From assembly GCF_006335015.1 (NCBI RefSeq), contig NZ_VDGT01000018.1, positions 1-64,000 on the forward strand: DNA of 64,000 nt, in the 5' to 3' direction. Within the stretch, counting starts at the first letter, position 1; each line of letters begins with the position of its first letter. Position numbers and translations under genes: made by a program. This document shows, one piece after another, positions 10,843 through 19,120 of the stretch. The notes under the pieces were generated by a model, which was not told the origin of the DNA, searched no databases, and worked only from the letters and a program-made list of their open reading frames with translations. Source of the DNA: Streptomyces sedi. GTDB taxonomy: Bacteria; Actinomycetota; Actinomycetes; Streptomycetales; Streptomycetaceae.

Positions 10843-11133
10843 CTACCTGGCGCCCGCCGCGCCGCGGCGGATGCCGAGCCGCTCGACCAGCGCACGGAAG
10901 CGCTGGATGTCCTTGCTGGCCAGGTACTGCAGCAGACGGCGGCGCTGGCCGACCAGCAGCAGCAGACCACGACGGGAGTGGTGGTCGTGCTTGTGCTTCT
11001 TCAGGTGCTCGGTGAGGTCGGAGATGCGGCGGCTGAGCAGCGCGACCTGGACCTCGGGGGAGCCGGTGTCGCCCTCCTTGGTGGCGAACTCGGCGATGAT
11101 CTTCTGCTTCGTGGCGGCGTCGAGAGACGACAC
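10843..11133 (-). CDS. rpsO: 30S ribosomal protein S15
   Basis: The 96-residue protein matches S15 throughout: [51 protein letters not shown] and a conserved [11 protein letters not shown] helix. S15 binds 16S rRNA early in 30S assembly. The long open frame upstream is non-coding. The real start is the GTG at 11133, preceded by GAGGAG. rpsO and pnp form the classic operon, with a processing hairpin between them. Confidence 0.97.
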   Translation of the reverse strand: MSSLDAATKQKIIAEFATKEGDTGSPEVQVALLSRRISDLTEHLKKHKHDHHSRRGLLLLVGQRRRLLQYLASKDIQRFRALVERLGIRRGAAGAR

Positions 11134-11532
11134 ACGTACTCCTCGTGGTGGTTTGATCGTCAGCCACCGAGTGCCCCTGGTCTGAACCACAGGAGGGCTT
11201 CCGGAACTCGGGAGGCGGAGTCCGTTGAGCGCTTCCTCCGGAGACTTCCGGGGGCGCGTACGCAAACGGCCGTTACGCAGGCTACAACAGGTTGGCTCGC
11301 CGGGGCACATCGGGTCGGTCGGACCCACGCCGGGGCGGAACGATCATACCCTCGCCGGTCGACCCGTGGCGCCCCGGTCACGGACGGTCGCGTTCCGGCG
11401 TGCGCGCGCCCCGGGCGGCTCCGGCGCGCGGGGGAAGGGGTGCGCAACTTCTGCCCGGAGCCGGGAATTTGGCGGAACGGTGCCCCTTCCCGAGCCATTC
11501 GGTGCCGCATGTCGACGGCTTATGCTGCTGGG
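11134..11532. other. Divergent intergenic region upstream of rpsO and the 3-TM protein
   Basis: About 400 bases without a gene. On the minus strand TATGAT (11348-11343) is a good -10 hexamer about 210 bases before rpsO, but no clear -35 accompanies it. On the plus strand TATGCT (11521-11526) precedes the next gene and is listed separately. The open frames crossing this interval are short, start-less shadows. Confidence 0.4.
11521..11526 (+). promoter_or_regulatory. Candidate -10 box for a leaderless transcript
   Basis: TATGCT is followed by exactly six bases (GCTGGG) and then the GTG of the downstream reading frame. That spacing would place the transcription start on the first base of the start codon. 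There is no ribosome-binding sequence in front of that GTG. Leaderless mRNAs are common in Streptomyces. The -35 region is weak. Confidence 0.35.
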
Positions 11533-11811
11533 GTGACTTCGACACAGCAGGGCGCACGGCAGGGGCTCACGCCACGGCAGGCCCGCCGGTTGCGGATGGG
11601 GATCGCGGCGGGAGCCATGGTCGCGATGGCGGTGGTGCTGGTCGTGCGGCTGGGGGACGGCTCCTCGCTCCAGTCCATAGGGCTCTACGGCGCCGCCTTC
11701 GTGCTCTCCGGCGCCGTGATCGAGATGAGCCGCAGGGGCAGGACCCGGCTCGGGATGGCCGTGCTGGTGGCGGGCTTCGCCCTCGTCCTCGGCCTCGACT
11801 GGTACCTCTAG
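11533..11811 (+). CDS. Small three-TM membrane protein, unknown function
   Basis: A 92-residue protein. After a basic N terminus (TPRQARRLRMG), three hydrophobic segments cover nearly all the rest (GIAAGAMVAMAVVLVVRL, IGLYGAAFVLSGAVIE, LGMAVLVAGFALVLGLDWYL). The GTG at 11533 is the preferred start because a -10 box lies six bases upstream; an in-frame ATG at 11509 is an alternative. It is divergent from rpsO and points towards the DUF397 gene. No function can be assigned. Confidence 0.7.
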   Translation: MTSTQQGARQGLTPRQARRLRMGIAAGAMVAMAVVLVVRLGDGSSLQSIGLYGAAFVLSGAVIEMSRRGRTRLGMAVLVAGFALVLGLDWYL

Positions 11812-11947
11812 GACCGGTCGGGCCCGGGCGCCCGCGCGCGGCGCCGTGACAGTGTGCCGCGTTACGATCACCTAGGGGGTTCGGCGGAGGGCCGTTCGCC
11901 CGTTACGTCTTCGGCAAGGTCACCAGAGGAAGCAGGGGTGTTGGGCT

Positions 11948-12211
11948 GTGGCCACGACTGAGACTCCGGAAGAGATCGCCGCGCGCAAGGAGCGCGAGAA
12001 GAACGAGCTGTACGCGCTGGACATCTCGGGTGTCGAGTGGCTGAGCGCCCCGGGGGGGCCGGAGGACGAGAAGGTGGAGATCGCCTACCTCCCCGGCGGC
12101 GGCGTCGGCATGAGGAACTCGAAGGAGCCGGAGACCGTGCTGCGGTTCACCGCCGCCGAGTGGGAGGCGTTCGTGCTGGGCGCCAGGGACGGCGAGTTCG
12201 ACATCGACTGA
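11948..12211 (+). CDS. bldB: DUF397 small protein, candidate developmental regulator BldB
   Basis: An 87-residue protein with a charged N-terminal helix (EEIAARKEREKNELYALD) and a DUF397 domain: VEIAYLPGGGVGMRNSKEP, then VLRFTAAEWEAFVLGARDGEFD. DUF397 proteins are an actinobacterial family that includes BldB, a small oligomerising protein required for aerial growth. From memory, bldB lies in S. coelicolor between rpsO/pnp and the ribF cluster, which is exactly where this gene is. The tyrosine at residue 22 is close to the Tyr21 that is altered in a classical bld mutant. Family assignment is firm; identity with BldB is an inference from position and sequence character. Confidence 0.7.
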   Translation: MATTETPEEIAARKEREKNELYALDISGVEWLSAPGGPEDEKVEIAYLPGGGVGMRNSKEPETVLRFTAAEWEAFVLGARDGEFDID

Positions 12212-12234
12212 CGCCCGGGCCGCGGCGGCCGGGG

Positions 12235-12933
12235 TCAGCGGCGGACGCAGGTGTAGGTGCCGAAGAGGCGCCCGTCGTAGTGCGTGTGCGTGATGTCGAA
12301 GCCCGCGGCGTCGAGCATCGGCTCCAGCAGCCAGCGGTAGGTGCTGTGTTCGGTACGGATGTGCTCGGCGTAGTCCTCGGCGGTGTAGCCGGCCCGGGGA
12401 TCGACGCCGGCGCCGGCGAGCCAGGCGGTGAAGACGTCCTCGGCCTCCTCGGGGGCGAAGTCGTAGACCAGGTCGCGCATCCTGAGCACCCCTCCGGGGC
12501 GGAGCAGCGCGGCGACGCGGGCCAGCGCCTGGGTCTTCCAGAAGTCGGGCAGCTGGTGCAGCGCGTGCCGGGTGTGGACGGCGTCCACGGGCGGCCCCTC
12601 GTGCCGGTAGCCGAGGAAGCCCGCGCGGACCGTCTCCACGTTGCCGAGGCCGCCCTCGGCGACGCGGCGGGTGAGGACCTCCACCATCGCGGGCGAGACG
12701 TCCACCGCGACGACGCGGGCGAAGTGCCCGGCCGCGGCCAGCGCGAAGCGGCCGGTGCCGGCTCCGAGGTCGACGACGGTCGCCTCGTCGCCCACGCCGT
12801 TGTCGCGGAGCGCGGCGATGTCGTCCGCGGGGTCGGGGTAGCCCTGCTTGCGGTCGAAGTGGGCGACGAACACCTCGTCGAGGTGTTCGGGTCCCGCGTG
12901 GGCCAGTTCGTCGATCATCCACGGGTGCGTCAT
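12235..12933 (-). CDS. Class I SAM-dependent methyltransferase
   Basis: A 232-residue protein with the SAM-binding motif VVDLGAGTGRFALAAAGHFARVVAVDVS (residues about 53-80), post-I acidic loop, AVHTRHALHQLPDFWK and LRPGGVLRMRDLVYDF. These are the UbiE/type 11 methyltransferase motifs. The substrate is unknown. Its 3' end is 23 bases from the end of the convergent DUF397 gene. No partner enzyme lies next to it. Confidence 0.88.
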   Translation of the reverse strand: MTHPWMIDELAHAGPEHLDEVFVAHFDRKQGYPDPADDIAALRDNGVGDEATVVDLGAGTGRFALAAAGHFARVVAVDVSPAMVEVLTRRVAEGGLGNVETVRAGFLGYRHEGPPVDAVHTRHALHQLPDFWKTQALARVAALLRPGGVLRMRDLVYDFAPEEAEDVFTAWLAGAGVDPRAGYTAEDYAEHIRTEHSTYRWLLEPMLDAAGFDITHTHYDGRLFGTYTCVRR

Positions 12934-13195
12934 GCGCGGGACCCTGCCACACGCGGAAGGCGGAACGCCGCCCGTTTTCGCGATGGCGCGGCGCCCGTGC
13001 GGGTACAGGGGAGGACTAGGGGAGTTGGACCGGGACGATTAGGGTGAGGGTGGGCGCGGCACGAGACGCGTGGAACGTGGAACACCGCCCCGCACCGGTG
13101 CCCCGGGGAGGCGCCTGGGACATCCGGCCCGTCCGCGCGCGCAGCGGCCCCGAGAGGTGCGGAGCAGACGAGCAACACCAGCAGCGGGAGGCGTC

Positions 13196-16195
13196 GTGAC
13201 CAGCGATCGGGACCAGGTTCGCACCACCGGGGAGGCAGACTCCGGTGCCGAACAGCCCGATGACGAGCTCCTTGAGGAGGAGTCGGAGCACACCGGGCAG
13301 TTCACCATCGACTACACCCCGCCCGCCTGGTACGCGGGGGGCGGCGCCGGTGGCCAGGCCGAGAGCCGGGAGAAGGCGGACGCCTCGGGGCCCGCCGCGC
13401 CGGCCGCTCCGACGGGCCCCGGCGGCGCACCGCCCTTCCCCGGCCCGCCTCCCACCGCACGGCCCGAGCCCGCCGAGCCCCGGCCCGCCGCCTCCGGACC
13501 CGCCGCCTCCGGACCCGCCGCTTCCGGGGCCGCCGCCTCCGGGGCCGCCGGTGAGGGCGAGGAGGAGACCACGTCCGACGACGGCGACCTCGTCAGCGGC
13601 GCCACGATGCAGATCTCCGCGGCGGCCGTCCGCAAGGCCCTGGGCGAGCAGCGGTCGGACGACCCGCGGGAGAGCGGGTCGAAGGACGGCGGGTCGAAGG
13701 ACGGCGAGCCCGCCGGGGGCGTCGTGCCGCCACCGCTGCCCGAACCGCCCACCCCGCCGGCCGCCCGGTCGGCAGCTCCCCCACCGCCCGCTTCCGGGCT
13801 GCCCGGCGGACTGCCGCCGCTGCCGCCCGACTTCCAGCTGAAGCCGCCGACCCCCAGCTCGCCCCCGCCGCCCTCCCCCGTGGCGGGCGAGGCGCCCGGC
13901 GGAGCTCCCGAGCCGCCCGGGATCGAGGTGGAGTTCGCCAAGCCGCCCGAGGAGCCGCAGTTGAACGCCGGGAAGCCGCCCGAGGACTCGGGCCCCCACT
14001 CACCGCCGCCGGGGATGCCGCTGCCTCCCCCGCCGCCGGCCCGCACCTCCGAGGACCAGGGCGAAGACGCCGGGGATGAGGGGCCGGCCCGACCGGCCCC
14101 GTTCGCCGGCCCCACCGGGTTCCCCAACAACGCGGCGCCGTGGGCCGCTCCGCCGAAGCCCGCAGGCGACAGCGCCCCCGGGCGGGACGCCGACGCGCGC
14201 CCCGGCCCGGCCGACGGCTGGCCCTCCCCGCCCGACCCGACCTCAGGCGGGCTGGTGGCCCAGCCGCCCACGGCGGTCGGCAGCTGGCCCGCGCTGACGC
14301 AGGACGGCCCGCCGCCCCGCGAGGAGCAGGGCTCCGAGCCGCCGCAGCCGCCGGCCGGCCAGCCGGCGCCCTGGGGCGCACCGCCCGCCGCCGTCCAGCC
14401 GCCCGCCAACCAGCCGGCGCCGCCCGGGCCGTGGGGCGCGCAGCCCGAGGAGCGCGCGCCGGAGCCCCCGCCCGGGCCCACGCCCTGGGGCGCGCCCCCC
14501 GCGCCCCCGGCGCCCGGCGCTCCCGGCCAGCCGCACCCGTCGGCGCCCCAGCAGCAGCCCCCCGGGGCGGCCCCGGGCGCCGGGTTCCCCGGGGCCGGCC
14601 CGTACTCCGGGCCGCCCGCGCTGCCGGGGCAGCCGAGCCCGCCGAGCCAGCCGGGCCCGTCTCCGCACGAACACCGCCCCTACCCGTCCCAGTTCAGCCT
14701 CGGGCAGGACCAGTCCGCGCAGCGGCCGGGCGGCCCCGGCGGCTTCCCCGGGCAGGCGCCGCCGGAGCCGCAGCCCCAGGGCTACGGCTACCCGCAGCCG
14801 CCGGCCCAGCCCGGCCCGCCGTTCCCGCCGCAGCCGGGGCAGTCCGGCCAGCCGGGCCAACCGGGCCAACCGGGCCAACCGGGCCAACCGGGGCAGCCGT
14901 TCCCGCAGGCCCAGCCGGGGCAGCCGGAGCAGGGCCAGGCGGCGCTGCCACCGCCGCAGCAGTACCCGGCCGCTCCCGGCGGCGAGGGCCCGTACTCGAA
15001 CCAGGTGCAGCCCGGTGCGCTCGGCTACACGGCTTCCGTCGAGCTCTCCTCCGACCGGCTCATCCAGAGCAAGCGCGCCAACAAGCAGCGTTCGCAGCCG
15101 GCCAGCAAGCCCGGGTCGCGCTTCCGGATCGGCGGAAAGGCCGCCGAGGAGGAGCGGCTGCGCAAGCTGAACATCATCCGCACCCCCGTGCTCTCCTGCT
15201 ACCGGATCGCGGTGATCAGCCTCAAGGGCGGCGTCGGCAAGACGACGACGACCACCGCCCTCGGCGCGACCCTGGCCAGCGAGCGGCAGGACAAGGTCAT
15301 CGCGATCGACGCCAACCCGGACGCCGGCACCCTCGGCCGCCGGGTGCGCCGCGAGACCGGCGCCACCATCAGGGACCTGGTGGGCGCCATCCCGCACCTG
15401 AACAACTACATGGACATCCGGCGGTTCACCTCGCAGGCCCCCTCCGGTCTGGAGATCCTCGCCAACGACGTGGACCCGGCCGTCTCCACCACGTTCAACG
15501 ACGAGGACTACCGCCGCGTCATCGACGTGCTGGGCCAGCAGTACCCGGTGATCCTCACCGACTCCGGCACCGGGCTGCTCTACAGCGCGATGCGCGGGGT
15601 GCTCGACCTGGCGCACCAGCTGATCATCGTCTCCACGCCCTCGGTCGACGGCGCCAGCAGCGCCAGCACCACGCTGGACTGGCTGGCGGCCCACGGCTAC
15701 GGCGACCTGGTGCGGCGCAGCATCACGGTGATCTCCGGGGTGCGGGAGACCGGCCGGATGGTCAAGGTCGAGGACATCGTGGCGCACTTCCAGACCCGCT
15801 GCCGGGGCGTGGTGGTGGCCCCGTTCGACGAACACCTGTCGGCCGGCGCCGAGTTGGACCTGGACCTGATGCGGCCCAAGACCCGGCAGGCGTACTTCGA
15901 GCTGGCCGCGCTGGTCGCGGAGGACTTCTCCCGGATGCAGCAGGAGCAGGGGCTGTGGACGCCGGACGGGGGGATGCCGCCGCAGGTGGCGCCGCCGCTG
16001 CCGGGGCATCCGACGCCGCAGGGCTACGGCTACCCGCAGCAGGCGCCCCCGCCCCCCGGCTACGGCTACCCGGGGCCGACGCCCCAGGGCTACGGCTATC
16101 CGCAGCCTCCGCAGCAGCCGGACGGCCCCGGCGGCTACCCCGGCGCGCCGCAGCAGCCGGGCGCCTGGCGCCCGCCGAGCCCCCCACAGAGCTGA
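13196..16195 (+). CDS. ParA/MinD-type ATPase with a very long Pro/Gln/Gly-rich N terminus
   Basis: A 999-residue protein. Residues 1 to about 600 are low complexity, dominated by P, G, A, Q and E, with repeated QPG and GYGYP motifs. A folded ATPase follows from about residue 665. It has the deviant Walker [14 protein letters not shown] (near 677), [14 protein letters not shown], and [22 protein letters not shown] as in ParA/MinD/CpsD proteins. A GYGYPQ-rich tail follows. Similar proteins lie at the edge of the ESX (type VII) secretion locus in S. coelicolor (from memory), but no WXG100 or EccC gene is present here. The start is the GTG at 13196, after GCGGGAGGC. Role (secretion, polarity or partition) is open. 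Confidence 0.85.
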   Translation: MTSDRDQVRTTGEADSGAEQPDDELLEEESEHTGQFTIDYTPPAWYAGGGAGGQAESREKADASGPAAPAAPTGPGGAPPFPGPPPTARPEPAEPRPAASGPAASGPAASGAAASGAAGEGEEETTSDDGDLVSGATMQISAAAVRKALGEQRSDDPRESGSKDGGSKDGEPAGGVVPPPLPEPPTPPAARSAAPPPPASGLPGGLPPLPPDFQLKPPTPSSPPPPSPVAGEAPGGAPEPPGIEVEFAKPPEEPQLNAGKPPEDSGPHSPPPGMPLPPPPPARTSEDQGEDAGDEGPARPAPFAGPTGFPNNAAPWAAPPKPAGDSAPGRDADARPGPADGWPSPPDPTSGGLVAQPPTAVGSWPALTQDGPPPREEQGSEPPQPPAGQPAPWGAPPAAVQPPANQPAPPGPWGAQPEERAPEPPPGPTPWGAPPAPPAPGAPGQPHPSAPQQQPPGAAPGAGFPGAGPYSGPPALPGQPSPPSQPGPSPHEHRPYPSQFSLGQDQSAQRPGGPGGFPGQAPPEPQPQGYGYPQPPAQPGPPFPPQPGQSGQPGQPGQPGQPGQPGQPFPQAQPGQPEQGQAALPPPQQYPAAPGGEGPYSNQVQPGALGYTASVELSSDRLIQSKRANKQRSQPASKPGSRFRIGGKAAEEERLRKLNIIRTPVLSCYRIAVISLKGGVGKTTTTTALGATLASERQDKVIAIDANPDAGTLGRRVRRETGATIRDLVGAIPHLNNYMDIRRFTSQAPSGLEILANDVDPAVSTTFNDEDYRRVIDVLGQQYPVILTDSGTGLLYSAMRGVLDLAHQLIIVSTPSVDGASSASTTLDWLAAHGYGDLVRRSITVISGVRETGRMVKVEDIVAHFQTRCRGVVVAPFDEHLSAGAELDLDLMRPKTRQAYFELAALVAEDFSRMQQEQGLWTPDGGMPPQVAPPLPGHPTPQGYGYPQQAPPPPGYGYPGPTPQGYGYPQPPQQPDGPGGYPGAPQQPGAWRPPSPPQS
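14852..14887 (+). repeat. Four tandem 9-bp units coding for Pro-Gly-Gln
   Basis: CCGGGCCAA is repeated four times without a change (14852, 14861, 14870, 14879). It encodes the (PGQ)n part of the disordered N-terminal region. Identical synonymous codons indicate recent slippage expansion, so copy number may differ between strains. Confidence 0.9.
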
Positions 16196-16200
16196 GCGCG

Positions 16201-16240
16201 CCCGCGCCGGCGGGCCCCGGGAGGGGTCAGCCGGCGCGGG
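16201..16240. terminator. Bidirectional terminator between the ParA-like gene and ribF
   Basis: CCCGCGCCGGC (16201-16211) and GCCGGCGCGGG (16230-16240) form a perfect 11-bp stem with an 18-nt loop between two convergent genes. The right arm lies inside the last codons of ribF. Confidence 0.65.
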
Positions 16241-17171
16241 TCAGCTCGCGGACGCGCGCGATGTCGCGGTGGATCTGGTCGAGGAACGCCTGGAGCGAGT
16301 CGAAGGTCTCCTGGCCGCGCACGAACGCGCCGAACTCGACGGCCACCCAGTCCCCGTACAGCTCCAGGTCGGTGCGGTCCAGCGCGTACGCCTCGACCGT
16401 GCGGTCGGTCCCCTGGAACTGCGGGTTGGTGCCGACCGAGACGGCGGCCGGCATCCGTTCGCCCCCGGCCAGCAGCCAACCGGCGTAGACCCCGTCGGCC
16501 GGCACCGCCGAGTGCGGCACCAGGTCCAGGTTGGCGGTGGGGATGCCCAGGTCACGGCCGCGCCGCGCGCCGTGCACCACGGTGCCCTCGACACGGTGCG
16601 GGCGGCCGAGCACCTCGGCGGCGCCGGTCATGTCGCCCTCGGCGATCAGCCGCCTGGCCAGCGAGGAGGAGAACGGCTCGCCGCCGCCCGCCGCACCGCG
16701 CGCGTAGAGGTCGACGACCCGCACCTCGAAGCCGTAGGTCTCGCCCAGCTCGGTGAGGGTGTCGACGGTGCCGGCGGCGCGGTGGCCGAAGCGGAAGTTG
16801 GGCCCCTCCACGACCACCGCCGCGCGCAGCCGTTCCACCAGTACCTTCGCCGCGAACTCGGCGGGCGAGAGCCGGGAGAACTCCTTGGTGAACGGCAGCA
16901 CCAGCAGCGCGTCGACGCCGAGCTCCGCCATCAGCTCGGCCCGACGGTGGTGGGGGGCGAGCAGCGGCGGGTGGGAGCCGGGGCGGGTGACCTCCTTGGG
17001 GTGCGGGTCGAAGGTGATCGCCACGGTCCGCAGCCCCAACGCGCGCGCCGCCTCGACCGCCTGCCCGATGATCAGCTGGTGCCCGCGGTGCACACCGTCG
17101 TAGGAACCGATGGTGACGACGCTGCGCCCCCAGTCCCCTGGGACATCCGCCATGTCACGCCAGCGCTGCAC
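16227..17171 (-). CDS. ribF: Bifunctional riboflavin kinase/FAD synthetase
   Basis: RibF converts riboflavin to FMN and then FAD. The N-terminal adenylyltransferase domain has SVVTIGSYDGVHRGHQLII and TFDPHPKEV, then VVEGPNFRFGH. The C-terminal kinase domain has GRDLGIPTANLD and VYAGWLLAGGE. The product is 314 residues from the GTG at 17171, which follows GAGGAG; the frame extends to 17216. Here, as in other actinobacteria, it is part of the truB-rbfA-infB gene neighbourhood. Confidence 0.95.
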   Translation of the reverse strand: MQRWRDMADVPGDWGRSVVTIGSYDGVHRGHQLIIGQAVEAARALGLRTVAITFDPHPKEVTRPGSHPPLLAPHHRRAELMAELGVDALLVLPFTKEFSRLSPAEFAAKVLVERLRAAVVVEGPNFRFGHRAAGTVDTLTELGETYGFEVRVVDLYARGAAGGGEPFSSSLARRLIAEGDMTGAAEVLGRPHRVEGTVVHGARRGRDLGIPTANLDLVPHSAVPADGVYAGWLLAGGERMPAAVSVGTNPQFQGTDRTVEAYALDRTDLELYGDWVAVEFGAFVRGQETFDSLQAFLDQIHRDIARVRELTRAG

Positions 17172-17286
17172 CGTAGTCGCTCCTCGCCACCTCGTGCTTG
17201 GGTCCTGCCGGTCCAAAAATACCCGTCGCCACCCGTACGGGGGACGTCCGCCTCGCCCCGTCCCGGCCGGCGGGGGGAACGCGCCG

Positions 17287-18192
17287 TCAGACGAAGACGG
17301 CCAGGCTGCGGCTACGTGCGCCGTCGGCCTCCACGAGGGCGACCAGCCGCTCGTCCGGGTCGAAGACCGCGACCGGCCCCTTCGGCAGCTCGGGCGTGGT
17401 GATCCGCGCCCCGTTGCCCAGCGCGGTGGCCTGCCCGGCGTCCACGTCCCAGCGGGGGAACGCGGCAGCCGCCGCTTCGGCCAGCGTCAACGGCGCCAGC
17501 TCGGCGCGGAGTTGGTCGAGGGTGCGGGCCTCGGTCAGGTCGTGGGGGCCGACGCGGGTGCGGCGCAGCGCGGTGAGATGGCCGCCGACGCCCAGCGCGG
17601 CGCCCAGGTCGCGGGCGAGCGCGCGGACATAGGTGCCCGAGGAGCAGACGACGCGCGCCGACAGGTCGGTGACCCGGGTGCCGTCGGGCGCCGTGGTCTC
17701 GGTCGGCTCGCCCGTCTCGAAGGTGTGCACGGTGACCGGACGGGCGGGCAGTTCGACGTCCTCGCCCTCGCGGACCCGCTGGTAGGAGCGCTTGCCGTCG
17801 ATCTTGACGGCGCTGACCCTGGAGGGGATCTGCATCAGCGCGCCGGTCAGCCGGCCGACCTCGGCCGCGACGGCCTCCGGGGCGAGCCCGGCGGCGCCGG
17901 GCGCCTCGGTGACCTCGCCCTCGGCGTCGTCGGTGACGGTGGACTGGCCGAGCCTGACGGTGGCCGTGTACTCCTTCTCCGTCAGCGCGAGATGGCCGAG
18001 CAGCCGGGTGGCCTTGCCGAGTCCCAGCAGCAGCACCCCGGTGGCCATCGGGTCCAGGGTGCCGGCGTGGCCGACCCGCCGGGTGCGGGCGATGCCGCGC
18101 ACCACGGCGACCACGTCGTGGGAGGTGTGACCGGCGGGCTTGTCGACGACCAGCAGGCCGTCGGGTCCGTCCGCCGTCCTGCGACGCCCCAT
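17287..18192 (-). CDS. truB: tRNA pseudouridine(55) synthase
   Basis: TruB makes pseudouridine 55 in the T-loop of tRNAs. The catalytic aspartate is in GHAGTLDPMATGVL (near residue 46). DKPAGHTSHDVV, YTATVRLG and the SSGTYVRALARDLG motif are all present, with a C-terminal PUA-like segment. The length of 301 is normal. Eight bases separate its start from the rbfA stop, so the two genes are in one operon. A 115-base gap follows before ribF. Confidence 0.96.
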   Translation of the reverse strand: MGRRRTADGPDGLLVVDKPAGHTSHDVVAVVRGIARTRRVGHAGTLDPMATGVLLLGLGKATRLLGHLALTEKEYTATVRLGQSTVTDDAEGEVTEAPGAAGLAPEAVAAEVGRLTGALMQIPSRVSAVKIDGKRSYQRVREGEDVELPARPVTVHTFETGEPTETTAPDGTRVTDLSARVVCSSGTYVRALARDLGAALGVGGHLTALRRTRVGPHDLTEARTLDQLRAELAPLTLAEAAAAAFPRWDVDAGQATALGNGARITTPELPKGPVAVFDPDERLVALVEADGARSRSLAVFV

Positions 18193-18200
18193 GGTTCGGC

Positions 18201-18704
18201 TCAGTCCTCCCGGTCGGAACGGTCGGAGTCGCCGGAGCCGTCGGAACGGTCGCCGGCCACCTCGGGGGCGTCGTCCTCGTCGCGGCCGTTCTCCCGGTAG
18301 GGGTCGGCGCCGCCCGCGTAGTCGGCGCCCGCGGCCTCCTGGCGCAGCCGCTCGTCGCGCTCGCGCGCGGCGTCGAAGAGGCTGTCGAGGTTGCGCGCGG
18401 TCTCCGGCAGCGCGTCGGGGACGAACGTCAGGCTCGGGGTGTGCTTGACCCCGGCCGCCGCGCCCACGGCCGAACGCAGCACGCCCTTGGCGCTGCTCAG
18501 CCCGGCGGCGACCTCCTCCCGGTCGGCGTCGTCGCCGTAGACCGTGTAGAAGACGGTCGCCTCCCGCAGGTCACCCGTGACCCGGGTGTCCGTGATGGTG
18601 ACCCGGGTGCCCAGGCGCGGGTCCTTGATGTCCCGGTGCAGCTTCTCGGCCACCACCTCCCGGATGAGGTCGGCCAGTCGCTTCGCCCGTGCCTTGTCCG
18701 CCAC
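18201..18704 (-). CDS. rbfA: 30S ribosome-binding factor A
   Basis: RbfA is a KH-like-fold factor needed for late 30S maturation and 16S 5'-end processing. The start ADKARAKRLADLIREVVAEKLHRDIKDPRLG and the later LRSAVGAAAGVKHTPSLTFVPD are diagnostic. The protein is 167 residues; the last 40 form an acidic, disordered tail (DEDDAPEVAGDRSDGSGDSDRSDRED) that is common in Streptomyces. Confidence 0.95.
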   Translation of the reverse strand: MADKARAKRLADLIREVVAEKLHRDIKDPRLGTRVTITDTRVTGDLREATVFYTVYGDDADREEVAAGLSSAKGVLRSAVGAAAGVKHTPSLTFVPDALPETARNLDSLFDAARERDERLRQEAAGADYAGGADPYRENGRDEDDAPEVAGDRSDGSGDSDRSDRED

Positions 18705-18746
18705 GGTCCCTCTCCTCGCTCTTTCATGTCACGGCCGCACCGGCCG

Positions 18747-19043
18747 TCACTCGTCGTCCTCGCCGTGGAACCGCCGCCGCACGGACAGCAACTCCACCTC
18801 GGGGCGGGCGGCGACCAGCCGCTCGCACTCGTCCAACAGGCCGGCCAGGTGCCCGGCGTCGCCGGAGACCGCGGCCAGACCGACGGTCGCCCGGCGGTGC
18901 AGGTCCTGGTCGCCGACCTCGGCGACGCTCACCCGGAACTTCTTCTGCAGTTCGGCCACGATCGGCCGTATCACCGCACGTTTCTGCTTGAGCGAGTGCA
19001 CGTCGCCCAGCAACAGGTCAAAGGACAGCGTCCCGGTATACAT
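18747..19043 (-). CDS. DUF503 family protein (YlxP-like)
   Basis: A 98-residue protein starting MYTGTLSFDLLLGDVHSLKQKRAVIRPIVAEL, with VSVAEVGDQDLHRRATVGLAAVS in the middle; this is the DUF503 pattern. Members are almost always encoded between infB and rbfA, as here, and are thought to be linked to ribosome biogenesis. The biochemical role is not established. Confidence 0.92.
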   Translation of the reverse strand: MYTGTLSFDLLLGDVHSLKQKRAVIRPIVAELQKKFRVSVAEVGDQDLHRRATVGLAAVSGDAGHLAGLLDECERLVAARPEVELLSVRRRFHGEDDE

Positions 19044-19073
19044 GCGGATGATCGTAACGGGCAGAGCCGGGAC

Positions 19074-19104
19074 GGCCCGCCAGGTTTTTCACTCCCGGCG
19101 GGCC
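19074..19104 (-). terminator. Hairpin after infB
   Basis: GGCCCGCC (19074-19081) pairs with GGCGGGCC (19097-19104), loop 15 nt, located 16 bases past the infB stop codon. It may attenuate rather than end transcription, because DUF503, rbfA and truB follow on the same strand. Confidence 0.5.
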
Positions 19105-19120
19105 ACCCCGGCCCCGGCTG

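Noticed and set aside
13196-16195. Chromosome partition ParA
   Set aside because: No ParB or parS-like sequence is adjacent, and the long disordered flanks are unlike the compact ParA of the origin region.
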